Assembly: GCA_022562855.1 (NCBI GenBank)
Contig: JADFON010000007.1
Location: forward strand, 1-15,148
DNA: 15,148 nucleotides
Origin: Candidatus Zhuqueibacterota bacterium
GTDB lineage: Bacteria; SM23-31
Direction of reading: 5' to 3'
Part shown: piece by piece, positions 1 through 7,422 of the stretch
How positions within the stretch are numbered: the stretch's first letter is position 1
Layout of the letters: each line of letters opens with the position of its first letter
Translations under genes and position numbers: made by a program
Notes under the pieces: model-generated
What the model saw: the letters and a program-made list of their open reading frames with translations, nothing else
Database searches by the model: none
What the model was told of the DNA's origin: nothing

Positions 1-1
1 T

Positions 2-1021
2 GTGAACTATTCTCTGAGTTTAAGTTTCTCACAAAATATATGGGATCAGGGTAGATGGTGGAATCGAATTCATCAAGCGGAAACAAATGTCAAGGCAGCA
101 GAGTTTAACGTAGATAACATTAAACAAAATACAATTGCACAGGTAAATGTAACGTATTATGAACTTATAAAGGCGCTTGAACAAAAAAAAGTAAGTGAAG
201 AATCTGTTAATCTCTCTTTAGAACAATTGAAAAGATCGGAGACAATGTATCGAATCGGTACAGTTGCACAGATTGACATATACTCTTCACAAGTAAATTA
301 TGACAGGAGTAAGATCAGCTTAATAAACCAGGATCTCTTTATCGAGAATGCGGAAAATAATTTAAACCTCGCTATGGGAAGAGAACCCAACACACCTCTC
401 AATATAAATACTAATGTTCCTCTTGATGTGAATTACGATTTGTCTCTTGAGGATTTGACCAATCAGGCGCTAAACTTCAGTCCTGAATTAAGGAGGTTAG
501 ACCAGTTCGTCCAGGGTGCGGAAATTGGCGTCAAAATATCAAAAGCAAGCAGGTATCCTACTTTGAGCTATTCAATTGGGTATTCCCGGAGTAATTCAGA
601 TGTAGACCGGCTCTATAACGACATCACAAAAAACTATTCTCTCAATACGAGTATAAGTTTAAGATTCAATATCTTTGACGGATTTCAAACAAAAAGGGAT
701 ATCCAGCAGTCGCAAAATACAATGAAGATAAATGAAGAGAATATGGAGAGTCAAGCAAGGACGATAAGGGCAAATATTGAAAATTATTACAGGCAGCTTC
801 TTGCGTTCCAAAAAAAAATTGATATCAATGCGAGCATGATTATCGCGGCTCAAGAAGGTCTTCGTCTTGCAAACGAAAGATACCGCGTAGGTTCGGGAAC
901 GCTGATTGAGACAATAGATGCGCAAGTACAGTTGACATCCGCCCGATACAATTTACTACAATTGCAATATGACGCATTGATTGCACAAGCAAATCTCAGA
1001 GCGGCGGCAGGCAATAATTAA
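2..1021 (+). CDS. TolC-family outer membrane efflux protein, 5'-truncated by the window edge
   Basis: This is the outer membrane channel of a tripartite efflux or type I secretion system, which acts as a trimer spanning the outer membrane and periplasm. The visible 339 residues show the duplicated TolC architecture. The first repeat has a beta strand ending near FSQNIWDQG, followed by long helices with YRIGTVAQIDIYSSQ. The second has a beta strand ending at LRFNIFDGFQ, followed by helices containing ANERYRVGSGTLIETIDAQ and a typical C-terminal helix. Family members are usually 420-500 residues, so the signal peptide and roughly the first 100 residues lie upstream of base 1. The GTG at base 2 is therefore probably an internal codon and not the start. 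The gene ends at TAA 1019-1021. A possible partner, an ABC ATPase, follows after 173 bases. The family is clear; the substrate cannot be read from the sequence. Confidence 0.93.
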   Translation: MNYSLSLSFSQNIWDQGRWWNRIHQAETNVKAAEFNVDNIKQNTIAQVNVTYYELIKALEQKKVSEESVNLSLEQLKRSETMYRIGTVAQIDIYSSQVNYDRSKISLINQDLFIENAENNLNLAMGREPNTPLNINTNVPLDVNYDLSLEDLTNQALNFSPELRRLDQFVQGAEIGVKISKASRYPTLSYSIGYSRSNSDVDRLYNDITKNYSLNTSISLRFNIFDGFQTKRDIQQSQNTMKINEENMESQARTIRANIENYYRQLLAFQKKIDINASMIIAAQEGLRLANERYRVGSGTLIETIDAQVQLTSARYNLLQLQYDALIAQANLRAAAGNN

Positions 1022-1194
1022 TCGGATTCAATTAAAAGGATAAAGTGAATTTTAATCACCTTCAGGTGTAATTATGGTGAATTGAAAAAGCAGATCATTT
1101 ATAGTTCCTTGAAACTTTAATTTTGGAACGTATGAATTGAAATATATTTAGTAATTTTATCATTGTTTACAGTACAATATTTTAAAGGCGGACG

Positions 1195-2190
1195 ATGAAC
1201 GCGAATGACAAACAAAACGCTCAATCCGAGGTTAGAAAAAAGGTTATCGCACGGATTCGGGAACTCGTAAAAGCAAAACATCCTATAAAAAAATCAGAAT
1301 TCCTGAGTGAACAAATATCACAGCAAATGATTGCAGATTTTTCCGGGATTATTGACCGGAATGAATATGAAATTATTGTATTTAATATCTTTGAAGAATT
1401 AATCGAAAAGCAGCGAAATCGTAACGAATCAGGCGGAGTAGAGAAAAAGATAGAGCAAATGGTAAAATCGGACAACAACGGTGATACTGTAATTGAAATG
1501 AAAAATTTGCATAAGATTTACAGGATGGTTGCTGAAGATGTGCACGCGCTGAGAAGTATTACTTTTAATATAAAGAAGAATGAATATCTTGCTATAATGG
1601 GTCCTTCCGGATCCGGCAAGTCAACTCTTATGAATATAGTCGGCTGTCTTGACACCCCCACCGAAGGAGAGTACTGGTTTACCGGTCAGGATGTCAGCAA
1701 AATGAATGATAATCAACTTGCGGGAATACGAAACCGTGAAATCGGCTTCGTATTTCAAACATTCAATTTGTTATCGCGGGCAACATCGCTGCACAACGTG
1801 GAACTTCCATTAATTTATTCCGGCAAAAGCGGGTCGAGACGTAAAGAGCTTGCAATGGAAGCTTTGGAAAAGGTCGGACTTGCCGACCGGGTTGAGCACA
1901 AACCAAACGAACTTTCGGGAGGGCAGAGACAAAGAGTTGCGATAGCCCGTGCGCTGGTCAATAAGCCGTCTTTGATACTTGCAGATGAGCCTACAGGTAA
2001 TCTCGATTCCGAAACAGGCGATGAAATCCTGGAGCTCTTCCAGGCACTCCATGAAGCGGGCAATACAATTATTATTGTTACGCACGAAGAGTATGTCGCC
2101 GACAAGACTCATAGGATAGTAAGGCTAAAAGACGGGAAAATAGAAAGCGATGTATTTAAAACCAAAGGTAAACCTTATAATTCGGCTTAG
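1195..2190 (+). CDS. ABC transporter ATPase, MacB/LolD type, with N-terminal helical extension
   Basis: This is the nucleotide-binding subunit of a MacB/LolD/FtsE-type ABC transporter, a cytosolic ATPase that drives an FtsX-like permease. The ABC domain spans about residues 99-320. It has Walker A GPSGSGKS (136-143), Q-loop Q188, signature LSGGQ (240-244), Walker B ILADEP (261-266), D-loop NLDS (269-272) and H-loop H297, so it should hydrolyse ATP. Typical LolD or MacB ATPases are about 220-230 residues. This protein has an extra 95 residues at the front, predicted helical and rich in charged residues (about 9-78), joined by a short linker. The ATG at 1195 has an AAGGCGG-like ribosome site at 1185-1191. 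A TolC-family gene lies just upstream and no permease follows, so the permease and adaptor are probably upstream of the window or elsewhere. The transported substrate is unknown. Confidence 0.93.
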   Translation: MNANDKQNAQSEVRKKVIARIRELVKAKHPIKKSEFLSEQISQQMIADFSGIIDRNEYEIIVFNIFEELIEKQRNRNESGGVEKKIEQMVKSDNNGDTVIEMKNLHKIYRMVAEDVHALRSITFNIKKNEYLAIMGPSGSGKSTLMNIVGCLDTPTEGEYWFTGQDVSKMNDNQLAGIRNREIGFVFQTFNLLSRATSLHNVELPLIYSGKSGSRRKELAMEALEKVGLADRVEHKPNELSGGQRQRVAIARALVNKPSLILADEPTGNLDSETGDEILELFQALHEAGNTIIIVTHEEYVADKTHRIVRLKDGKIESDVFKTKGKPYNSA

Positions 2191-2357
2191 ATTCCATGGT
2201 TTTCGTTGTGGTATAACTCCTCTCGCCACTGTAATATCGTCATCTCAATTTTGAAGAAGTATTCGCGAATAGTATTTTGATTTCTTTTTGTTAAAACCTG
2301 CCATTAATCCATCCTAATATTCTTAAGAACTCGCCAATTTCAAGATTTAATCGAAAC

Positions 2358-2386
2358 TTGATTTTAAACCGTATATTTCTTACATT
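2358..2386 (+). promoter_or_regulatory. candidate promoter of the SelW-like gene
   Basis: A TTGATT -35 box (2358-2363) and a TACATT -10 box (2381-2386) are separated by 17 bases. Each matches 4 of 6 sigma-70 consensus positions. Transcription would begin near 2393, leaving a leader of about 26 bases with the ribosome site inside it. The AT-rich background makes chance matches likely, so this is tentative. Confidence 0.3.
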
Positions 2387-2418
2387 AGATATCACGAAAC
2401 AAACGCAGGGAGATTAGA

Positions 2419-2643
2419 ATGAATGTTTCAATAGAATATTGCGTTCAATGAGACTATTGGCCGCAGGCTTCCAGTTTGGCAGCCGAAATTAAACAAAAAT
2501 TAGGTATTACTGCCGAATACATTAAATCGGGTAATGGCAAATTTGAAATTGTATCTAAAGGAAAATTGCTTTATTCAAAAAAAGCGACGGGAAAATTCCC
2601 TGCAATCAACGATATTATTGAAAAACTGAGGTCAATGCAATAA
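2419..2643 (+). CDS. SelW-like (Rdx family) selenoprotein; TGA at 2449-2451 read as selenocysteine
   Basis: This is a small thioredoxin-fold redox protein of the SelT/SelW/SelH (Rdx) family, 74 residues if the TGA is read as selenocysteine (U). The start is VSIEYCVQU, which places the family's CxxU redox motif at residues 8-11 directly after the first beta strand. Further family hallmarks follow in the same frame: SGNGKFEI (37-44) and GKLLYSKKATGKFP (48-61), then a C-terminal helix. Cysteine homologues carry CxxC at the same site. The ATG at 2419 has a GGGAG ribosome site at 2408-2412 with a 6-base spacer. The frame stays open on both sides of the TGA with family-like residues, which argues against a dead gene. 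TGA is a normal stop elsewhere in this window, so it is not globally reassigned. A SECIS-like hairpin lies at 2466-2484. Standard gene callers would miss or truncate this gene. The exact physiological role of bacterial SelW-like proteins is not settled; a thiol or selenol redox function is inferred from the motif. Confidence 0.88.
2449..2451 (+). other. in-frame UGA selenocysteine codon
   Basis: This TGA is codon 11 of the SelW-like frame and sits exactly where the family has selenocysteine or the second cysteine of CxxC. The preceding codons give YCVQ and the following codons give DYWPQA, both typical of the family. Confidence 0.87.
2466..2484 (+). promoter_or_regulatory. candidate bacterial SECIS hairpin inside the SelW-like gene
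   Basis: GGCT (2466-2469) pairs with AGCC (2481-2484). T2470 faces C2480 unpaired. CCA (2471-2473) pairs with TGG (2477-2479), and the loop is GTT (2474-2476). The stem begins 15 bases after the TGA and the loop lies 23-25 bases after it. Bacterial SECIS elements bound by SelB are stem-loops just downstream of the UGA with a G at the start of a small apical loop. E. coli fdhF also has an unpaired U below a 3-bp upper stem. The match in shape and spacing is good, but the structure is judged by eye. Confidence 0.65.
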
Positions 2644-2656
2644 TAATGATAATAGA

Positions 2657-2672
2657 ATTTCGTGAACGAAAT
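2657..2672 (+). other. small hairpin after the SelW-like gene
   Basis: ATTTCG (2657-2662) and CGAAAT (2667-2672) form a perfect 6-bp stem around a TGAA loop, 13 bases after the SelW-like stop codon. No U-run follows, so it is not a classic terminator. It could protect a transcript 3' end or be chance. Confidence 0.25.
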
Positions 2673-2781
2673 CAATATCATCTTGCGTCGCTCATGAAAT
2701 TGTGATAAACGATTTGCTGACCGGTGATTTTTGTTTCGAATCATTGTTTTTGAACGAGATACCATTCATGTATGTTAAAAT

Positions 2782-4983
2782 ATGAAAAATTACGAGTCGG
2801 CAAGCAAAAAAGTTGATTATTCTCTCAAACTAAAAAGTTATGTAGATAACACATGTCGAAAAATCCTCAATGACAGCCAAGTACTTCTTCAGTCTTTATC
2901 TTCTGAAGATTCCAAAACAAAGAATTTGGCAGCTATCCAGGTGCAGAATCTCTTTGAATTTGAATCTAAAATCAGCAGTCTTTTAGAGCTTCATGAGCTT
3001 GAACAGAATCGATTTTCGAATACCAGAAAATTTGTAGATATTTGTGACCAAATTTCGACAGTAGTAAACAACCTTAAGAAAAAAAATCCCCAGGTTAAAA
3101 CAATTGTTGAGATTCATTATCCCTCACATAAACCTGAGGTACGTTTGAAACCTGACCTGTTTCAAAAGTGGTTTTTCAATTGCCTCGATAAACTATACTC
3201 AAATAAGGCTGTATCCCGTATAAAGATAGAAGTTTTCAACAAGAAGAATGTAACGGTTATCAAGATTAGCCAAAAAGGATTATCCGGCGAAAATGATAAA
3301 AATACAAAAGGGATAGACTGGATTTTCGCCAAACTTTATTTTGAATTGGAAAACGGAGATTTGACCCATGAACAAGACGGTGGGCTGAAATTATTATTTA
3401 CCTCAGCGGGTCCGGATGAAGAGGTTGTATCAAAGGCAGACGACGTCACGGATGTTGAAATTTTAAAGAAACTTAAAGATGGGGACGATCTGCCAACGTT
3501 ATCACCTATTGCAATAAAAATTGTAAAATTAGCTTCAGACGCATCCTCTTCCGCGCAGGACATCGCAAACGTTATATCGCTCGATCCGGCAATGACCGCA
3601 AAATTACTTAAAGTTGTCAATTCTCCCTTTTATGGATTTGCAAAGGAGATCACATCTGTTTCTCAGGCGGTAGCTCTATTAGGGATGAAAGCAGTAAGGA
3701 CTTTGGCTCTTTGCATTTCAATTTTAGACACGTTTCCTTCAGAATCGGATAGAAAATTCGACTACCGCAGCTATTGGGAACGGTCTTTTGCTTCCGCTGT
3801 GACATGCAGAATTACTGCAAAAAAGCTTGCCTTACATATTGAAGAAGAAGCATTCATAACCGGGTTAACGCAAAATATCGGAAGTCTGATTTTTGCCAGG
3901 TTTTATCCAACAAAATATACGAGAATACTGGAAAAGCATAAGAAAAATGCAGATGAGCTGATTGCAGCTGAGCAAAATAGCTGGGGAATTGACCACGCAA
4001 AACTCGGTAGTGAACTATTTTCATTATGGAAAATGCCGGCAATTTTAGGACAGACGATTCTTTATCATCATTCACCATCGAAAGTACCGGAAAACAATCA
4101 CGATTTGAAAAATCTGGCTACCCTGGTATATCTCTCTGAATTATCTTCCAGGGTTCTCTTTGACGGGAAAAAGAGCGTTACCCTCCAACATTTAAAAACT
4201 GAATACAAATCATTATTGAAAATAGATGAAATCGAAGTCGACGAGATAATGCAATTGGTTTCTAATGAAATAGAAATTGTCGCGGGAGAGTTCAATTTTA
4301 CCATAAAAACACCTATCGATTATGCGCAAATTCTCCAAAACGCAAATATAGAATTGGCAAAGATAAATCTTGACTATGAGCAGATTAACCGCGCTCTGGA
4401 GAATGAGAAAAAGCGTGCCGATGAGCTCACCTTGAAATTGCGTAAAGCGAACAAACTTCTTGAAGAAGAAGTCAACACCGACGGGCTGACAAAACTCTAT
4501 AATCATAGGTTCTTTTTTGAATTGGTTACCAAAGAATTTGCAAACGCCCAGAGAAATAATTTCCCGTTAAGCTGCATTTTGATTGACATAGATTTTTTTA
4601 AAAAGGTAAACGATATCTATGGTCATCAAATAGGAGACAAAGTACTTGAAAGAATAGGGAAAATTCTCAAAGAGGCAATACGAACCGGAGATTTTGCCGC
4701 ACGTTACGGTGGAGAAGAATTTGCCATAATTTTACCGAATACGGTAGTCGATAAAGCGAAAATGGTTGCGGAACGAATAAGAAAATCTGCGGAGAACAAA
4801 AATCTAATAGATAATTTTGAAAACAAAAAGATTACCTTGAGCGCAGGCGTTGCAAGTACAGAAAACAACAATGTTGCTAATGCAATCGAATTGGTTGGGC
4901 TGGCGGACAAAGCTGTTTACAAAGCCAAAAAAGAAGGAAGAAATAGAGTTGTTGTTTACTCTCATGATAAATTGAAAATTTGA
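2782..4983 (+). CDS. HDOD-GGDEF signalling protein with degenerate histidine-kinase-like N-terminus (diguanylate cyclase)
   Basis: This is a 733-residue cytosolic protein that probably makes cyclic di-GMP. There are no membrane segments. Residues about 20-100 are helical, and about 105-210 resemble a degraded HATPase_c fold: FFNCLDKLYS (131-140) in the N-box position, VTVIKISQKG (157-166) in the G1 position, and LYFELENGDLTHEQDGG (185-201) like the end of a kinase ATPase domain. No phosphoacceptor H-box or glycine-rich G boxes are intact. An HDOD domain spans about 227-435 (LPTLSPIAIKIVKLA onward). It has TQN where catalytic HD proteins have HD, as is usual for HDOD. A coiled coil (about 520-565) leads into the GGDEF domain (566-728), with active site GGEEF (643-647) and an RxxD inhibitory site (R634-D637). 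An in-frame stop at 2776-2778 makes the ATG at 2782 the first possible ATG start. There is no clear ribosome site. Input signal unknown. Confidence 0.92.
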   Translation: MKNYESASKKVDYSLKLKSYVDNTCRKILNDSQVLLQSLSSEDSKTKNLAAIQVQNLFEFESKISSLLELHELEQNRFSNTRKFVDICDQISTVVNNLKKKNPQVKTIVEIHYPSHKPEVRLKPDLFQKWFFNCLDKLYSNKAVSRIKIEVFNKKNVTVIKISQKGLSGENDKNTKGIDWIFAKLYFELENGDLTHEQDGGLKLLFTSAGPDEEVVSKADDVTDVEILKKLKDGDDLPTLSPIAIKIVKLASDASSSAQDIANVISLDPAMTAKLLKVVNSPFYGFAKEITSVSQAVALLGMKAVRTLALCISILDTFPSESDRKFDYRSYWERSFASAVTCRITAKKLALHIEEEAFITGLTQNIGSLIFARFYPTKYTRILEKHKKNADELIAAEQNSWGIDHAKLGSELFSLWKMPAILGQTILYHHSPSKVPENNHDLKNLATLVYLSELSSRVLFDGKKSVTLQHLKTEYKSLLKIDEIEVDEIMQLVSNEIEIVAGEFNFTIKTPIDYAQILQNANIELAKINLDYEQINRALENEKKRADELTLKLRKANKLLEEEVNTDGLTKLYNHRFFFELVTKEFANAQRNNFPLSCILIDIDFFKKVNDIYGHQIGDKVLERIGKILKEAIRTGDFAARYGGEEFAIILPNTVVDKAKMVAERIRKSAENKNLIDNFENKKITLSAGVASTENNNVANAIELVGLADKAVYKAKKEGRNRVVVYSHDKLKI

Positions 4984-5390
4984 CCTCTTGTTGACTCTTA
5001 AAAGCGTTATTATGCAGCTAAAACAAAGATATGCTTCAAGATTATGACTGGCAAACTTCTTTTAGTAAAATATTCAAGTCCAAACAAATAATCCATCCTC
5101 AATTATCATTTTTTGCTCCTGGTTAGGTTTGTAATTTTGAACAATATTTTAATGACAATTTGAATTGCCTGAGATTTCAAGGAAATGTTATTTGACGAAA
5201 TTACAAATCTAAAAAACTATTTTTCCTTTGGAAAATGGCAGTTTGGATAGTAAATTGTAAAGTTTTGAGAAATGTATCCTTTTCTTTATGAAAAGAGTCC
5301 GATTCACAATAAAGTTTTTGATGATAGGTAATCTATAGGGTTAAGATTTCTTGACCGTGGTATTCAAATATTGATGGGGATATTAAAGAT
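4984..5390 (+). other. 407-base intergenic stretch with no gene seen
   Basis: No coding frame with family resemblance was found on either strand, including frames with a single in-frame TGA. The stretch is very AT-rich. Two small perfect hairpins are visible: TTTTCC/GGAAAA at 5221-5235 (3-base loop) and CTTTTC/GAAAAG at 5279-5295 (5-base loop). A weak promoter-like pair, TTGGAA (5228-5233) and TAAATT (5251-5256) with a 17-base spacer, overlaps the first hairpin and could serve yebC. The GGGGA at 5376-5380, 10 bases before the yebC ATG, is the likely ribosome site. Confidence 0.5.
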
Positions 5391-6137
5391 ATGTCCGGTC
5401 ATTCCAAGTGGTCATCTATTAAGCACAAAAAAGCCAGAACGGATGATAAACGTGGTAAAGTGTTTACCAAGCTCATAAAAGAAATTACGACCGCAGCAAG
5501 ATTGGGCGGTGGAGATGAAAGCTCCAATCCAAGACTTAGACAGGCGATTAGTTCCTCTAAAATAGTGAATATGCCTGTCTCAAACATTGAGAGAGCGATA
5601 AAAAAGGGAACCGGGGAATTACCCGGAGTAACCTATGAAGAAAGCACTTACGAAGGTTATGGTCCTGGTGGGGTGGCTCTCTTAATTGAGGTATTGACGG
5701 ATAACAAAAACAGAAGTGTTTCGGATATTCGCCATATTCTGACGAAGTACAACGGAAACATGGCGGAACTTGGAGCTGTTTCATGGATGTTTGAAAATAA
5801 AGGTTTGATAATCGTTGAAGAATATGACGGGAATGAAGATTCCTTGATGGAAATCGCTCTTGAGGCTGGCGCAGAGGACTTTTCATATGATGACGGCACT
5901 TATGAAATCATTGTAGATCAGAAGGATTTAGAATCGGTTCGTAATGAATTAGACAATTCAGGTGTAAAATATACTTCTGCCGAAATCACCAAGATTCCAA
6001 AGTCGACTGTAAAAGTAGAAGGTAAAGATGCTGAGACAGTTTTGAAATTAATGGAAGCAATGGAAGACCTTGAAGACGTGCAGATCGTTTACTCAAATTT
6101 TGATATTGATCCCAGGGATATGGAGATAGTTTCTTAA
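5391..6137 (+). CDS. yebC: YebC/PmpR/TACO1 family protein
   Basis: This is a cytosolic YebC/PmpR family protein of 248 residues, the usual length. The N-terminus [20 protein letters not shown] is the diagnostic family start and fixes the ATG at 5391. The characteristic [22 protein letters not shown] block (about residues 67-88) and the acidic C-terminal half ([12 protein letters not shown]) are present. Members have been described both as DNA-binding transcription regulators and, more recently, as ribosome-associated factors that help translation of proline stretches. The mitochondrial homologue TACO1 is a translation activator. Which role applies here cannot be told. It lies 13 bases upstream of ruvC. 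The yebC-ruvC-ruvA-ruvB neighbourhood is common in bacteria and suggests cotranscription. Confidence 0.96.
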   Translation: MSGHSKWSSIKHKKARTDDKRGKVFTKLIKEITTAARLGGGDESSNPRLRQAISSSKIVNMPVSNIERAIKKGTGELPGVTYEESTYEGYGPGGVALLIEVLTDNKNRSVSDIRHILTKYNGNMAELGAVSWMFENKGLIIVEEYDGNEDSLMEIALEAGAEDFSYDDGTYEIIVDQKDLESVRNELDNSGVKYTSAEITKIPKSTVKVEGKDAETVLKLMEAMEDLEDVQIVYSNFDIDPRDMEIVS

Positions 6138-6150
6138 AAAGGGGCGAGAC

Positions 6151-6636
6151 GTGCGGATTTTGGGAATCGATCCGGGATTGGAAATAACAGGATACGGCTG
6201 CATAAGTATCCACGATGGCGGCATAAATTTCAATGAAGCAGGTGTAATAAGAACAAAGAAATCAGACGATTTACCTGTCAGGTTAACCGAGTTGTATGAA
6301 AGTTTTACAGAAATACTAAAAGAGTTTGAACCCGGAGTTGTAGTCATAGAAGACCTATACACGCACTATAATTTTCCAAAAACTGCAATTATAATGGGTC
6401 ACGCCAGGGGAACCTTGATTCTGGCGGCGGGTCAAAAATCGATTCAGGTAGTTTCATACAGTGCTACCCGGATCAAAAAGTCCCTTACCGGCAATGGTCA
6501 TGCAAGCAAAGAACAAATGCAGCGAATGATAATGAGCTTGCTGGGAATGGCGGAGCCGCCTTCACCGCCCGATATTGCAGACGCGCTTGGCACTGCCCTT
6601 TGCCATGCTAATGTGGTCAATAGAGTCTCTTTTTGA
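6151..6636 (+). CDS. ruvC: Holliday junction resolvase RuvC
   Basis: This is the endonuclease that cuts Holliday junctions symmetrically, acting with RuvAB in recombinational repair. The 161 residues match the family length. The RNase H-like fold carries all four acidic metal ligands: D7 (GIDPGL), E67 (VVIEDLY), D141 and D144 (DIADALGTALCHA). The start is GTG at 6151 with a G-rich ribosome site (GGGGCGAG, 6141-6148). This start puts the first catalytic Asp at position 7, as in E. coli. The gene starts 13 bases after yebC and ends at TGA 6634-6636. It should be active. Confidence 0.96.
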   Translation: MRILGIDPGLEITGYGCISIHDGGINFNEAGVIRTKKSDDLPVRLTELYESFTEILKEFEPGVVVIEDLYTHYNFPKTAIIMGHARGTLILAAGQKSIQVVSYSATRIKKSLTGNGHASKEQMQRMIMSLLGMAEPPSPPDIADALGTALCHANVVNRVSF

Positions 6637-6700
6637 GTAGTGATTAACATCGAATCACAAATGTTGGAACTAACCGTGGGGCGTCCATTTTTCAAACTTT

Positions 6701-6729
6701 TTGACTGCATGAATAAATACGTGTAAAAA
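6701..6729 (+). promoter_or_regulatory. weak candidate promoter before ruvA
   Basis: TTGACT (6701-6706) and TAAAAA (6724-6729) are spaced by 17 bases in the 105-base ruvC-ruvA gap. Transcription would start only about 6 bases before the ruvA ATG and would skip its ribosome site, so a functional promoter here is doubtful. Confidence 0.2.
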
Positions 6730-6741
6730 AGAAGTATATTA

Positions 6742-7386
6742 ATGATTACAAAATTTTCCGGTCAGATTGACTCATTTACGAAGTCTTCAGTAATTATTGA
6801 GAATGGCGGTATATATTATGAGATAAGTATTCCACCCTTTCAATTAGTTAAAATTCAAAAAACACATAGACTCGGCGATAGTATTCTGCTGCATACACGA
6901 TATTACATCGAAGGCGGTGTTGCGATGGGAAACCTTGTACCAAGATTATTGGGATTCCTGGAAGAGTCAGACAGAGAATTTTTTGATATATTTACAACGG
7001 TAAAGGGGTTGGGCGAGAAAAAAGCGCTTCAAACCATGACTATTCCGATACCGGCTATCGGTCGAGCAATAGAATCCGGTGATGTGTTTACTCTGAAAAA
7101 GCTCCCGGGAATCGGTGGAAGGATGGCAGATAAAATTGTTGCAGAACTTCGTGGTAAAGTTACAAAGTATGCTTCCGCAATTGAATTGTCGGAGGATACA
7201 AGCGTATCGAAAAAAATCCAAGGATTTGAAGAGGATGCGTTCGAAGTATTAATCTCACAATTAGGGTACCGCCGCGTTGAGGCGGAAAACTTGATCCGCA
7301 AAGCAATCTTGGAGGACAGTTCAATCGAATCGGTAGAGAAATTGCTGCAATCCATTTTTGTTCATAATGCTGATGGGCGGGAGTAA
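6742..7386 (+). CDS. ruvA: Holliday junction branch migration protein RuvA (divergent)
   Basis: RuvA binds the four-way junction as a tetramer and loads the RuvB motor. The 214 residues contain an N-terminal OB-fold (1-70), two helix-hairpin-helix motifs (TTVKGLGEKKAL, about 85-96; KKLPGIGGRMADKIVAELRGK, 119-139) and a C-terminal RuvB-binding domain (about 160-210, ISQLGYRRVEAENLIRKA). The OB-fold loop that carries the acidic pin (E55-D56 in E. coli) reads IEGGVAMGNLVPRLLGF here. Only one acidic residue (E57) remains, and about seven residues are inserted before the conserved GF. The gene sits 36 bases upstream of ruvB and 105 after ruvC. AGAAG (6730-6734) is the probable ribosome site. Identity is secure from the HhH motifs and the ruvC/ruvB neighbours. 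Confidence 0.93.
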   Translation: MITKFSGQIDSFTKSSVIIENGGIYYEISIPPFQLVKIQKTHRLGDSILLHTRYYIEGGVAMGNLVPRLLGFLEESDREFFDIFTTVKGLGEKKALQTMTIPIPAIGRAIESGDVFTLKKLPGIGGRMADKIVAELRGKVTKYASAIELSEDTSVSKKIQGFEEDAFEVLISQLGYRRVEAENLIRKAILEDSSIESVEKLLQSIFVHNADGRE

Positions 7387-7422
7387 GATTAAATTTGCCT
7401 TTAATAAGTTCAGGGAGATTGA

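Noticed and set aside
1053-1074. Hairpin TAATCACC/GGTG..ATTA after the TolC gene as a terminator
   Set aside because: The stem has a bulge, only four continuous strong pairs and no U-run after it.
2304-2314. TAATCCATCCT, repeated in the gap near 5088, as a shared regulatory site
   Set aside because: An 11-base match within 15 kb of AT-rich sequence is expected by chance, and the flanks do not match.
2449-2451. TGA as a nonsense mutation making the SelW-like gene a pseudogene
   Set aside because: It falls exactly at the selenocysteine position of CxxU. The rest of the frame keeps family motifs, a ribosome site and a SECIS-like hairpin, with no other lesion.
2449-2451. TGA reassigned to Trp or Gly across the genome
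   Set aside because: TGA is the natural stop of the HDOD-GGDEF gene, ruvC, ispD and cysS in the same window, and Trp is coded by TGG throughout.
5557-5886. 109-codon open frame on the - strand inside yebC
   Set aside because: It lies wholly within a strongly supported gene, has no family resemblance and a composition typical of a shadow frame.
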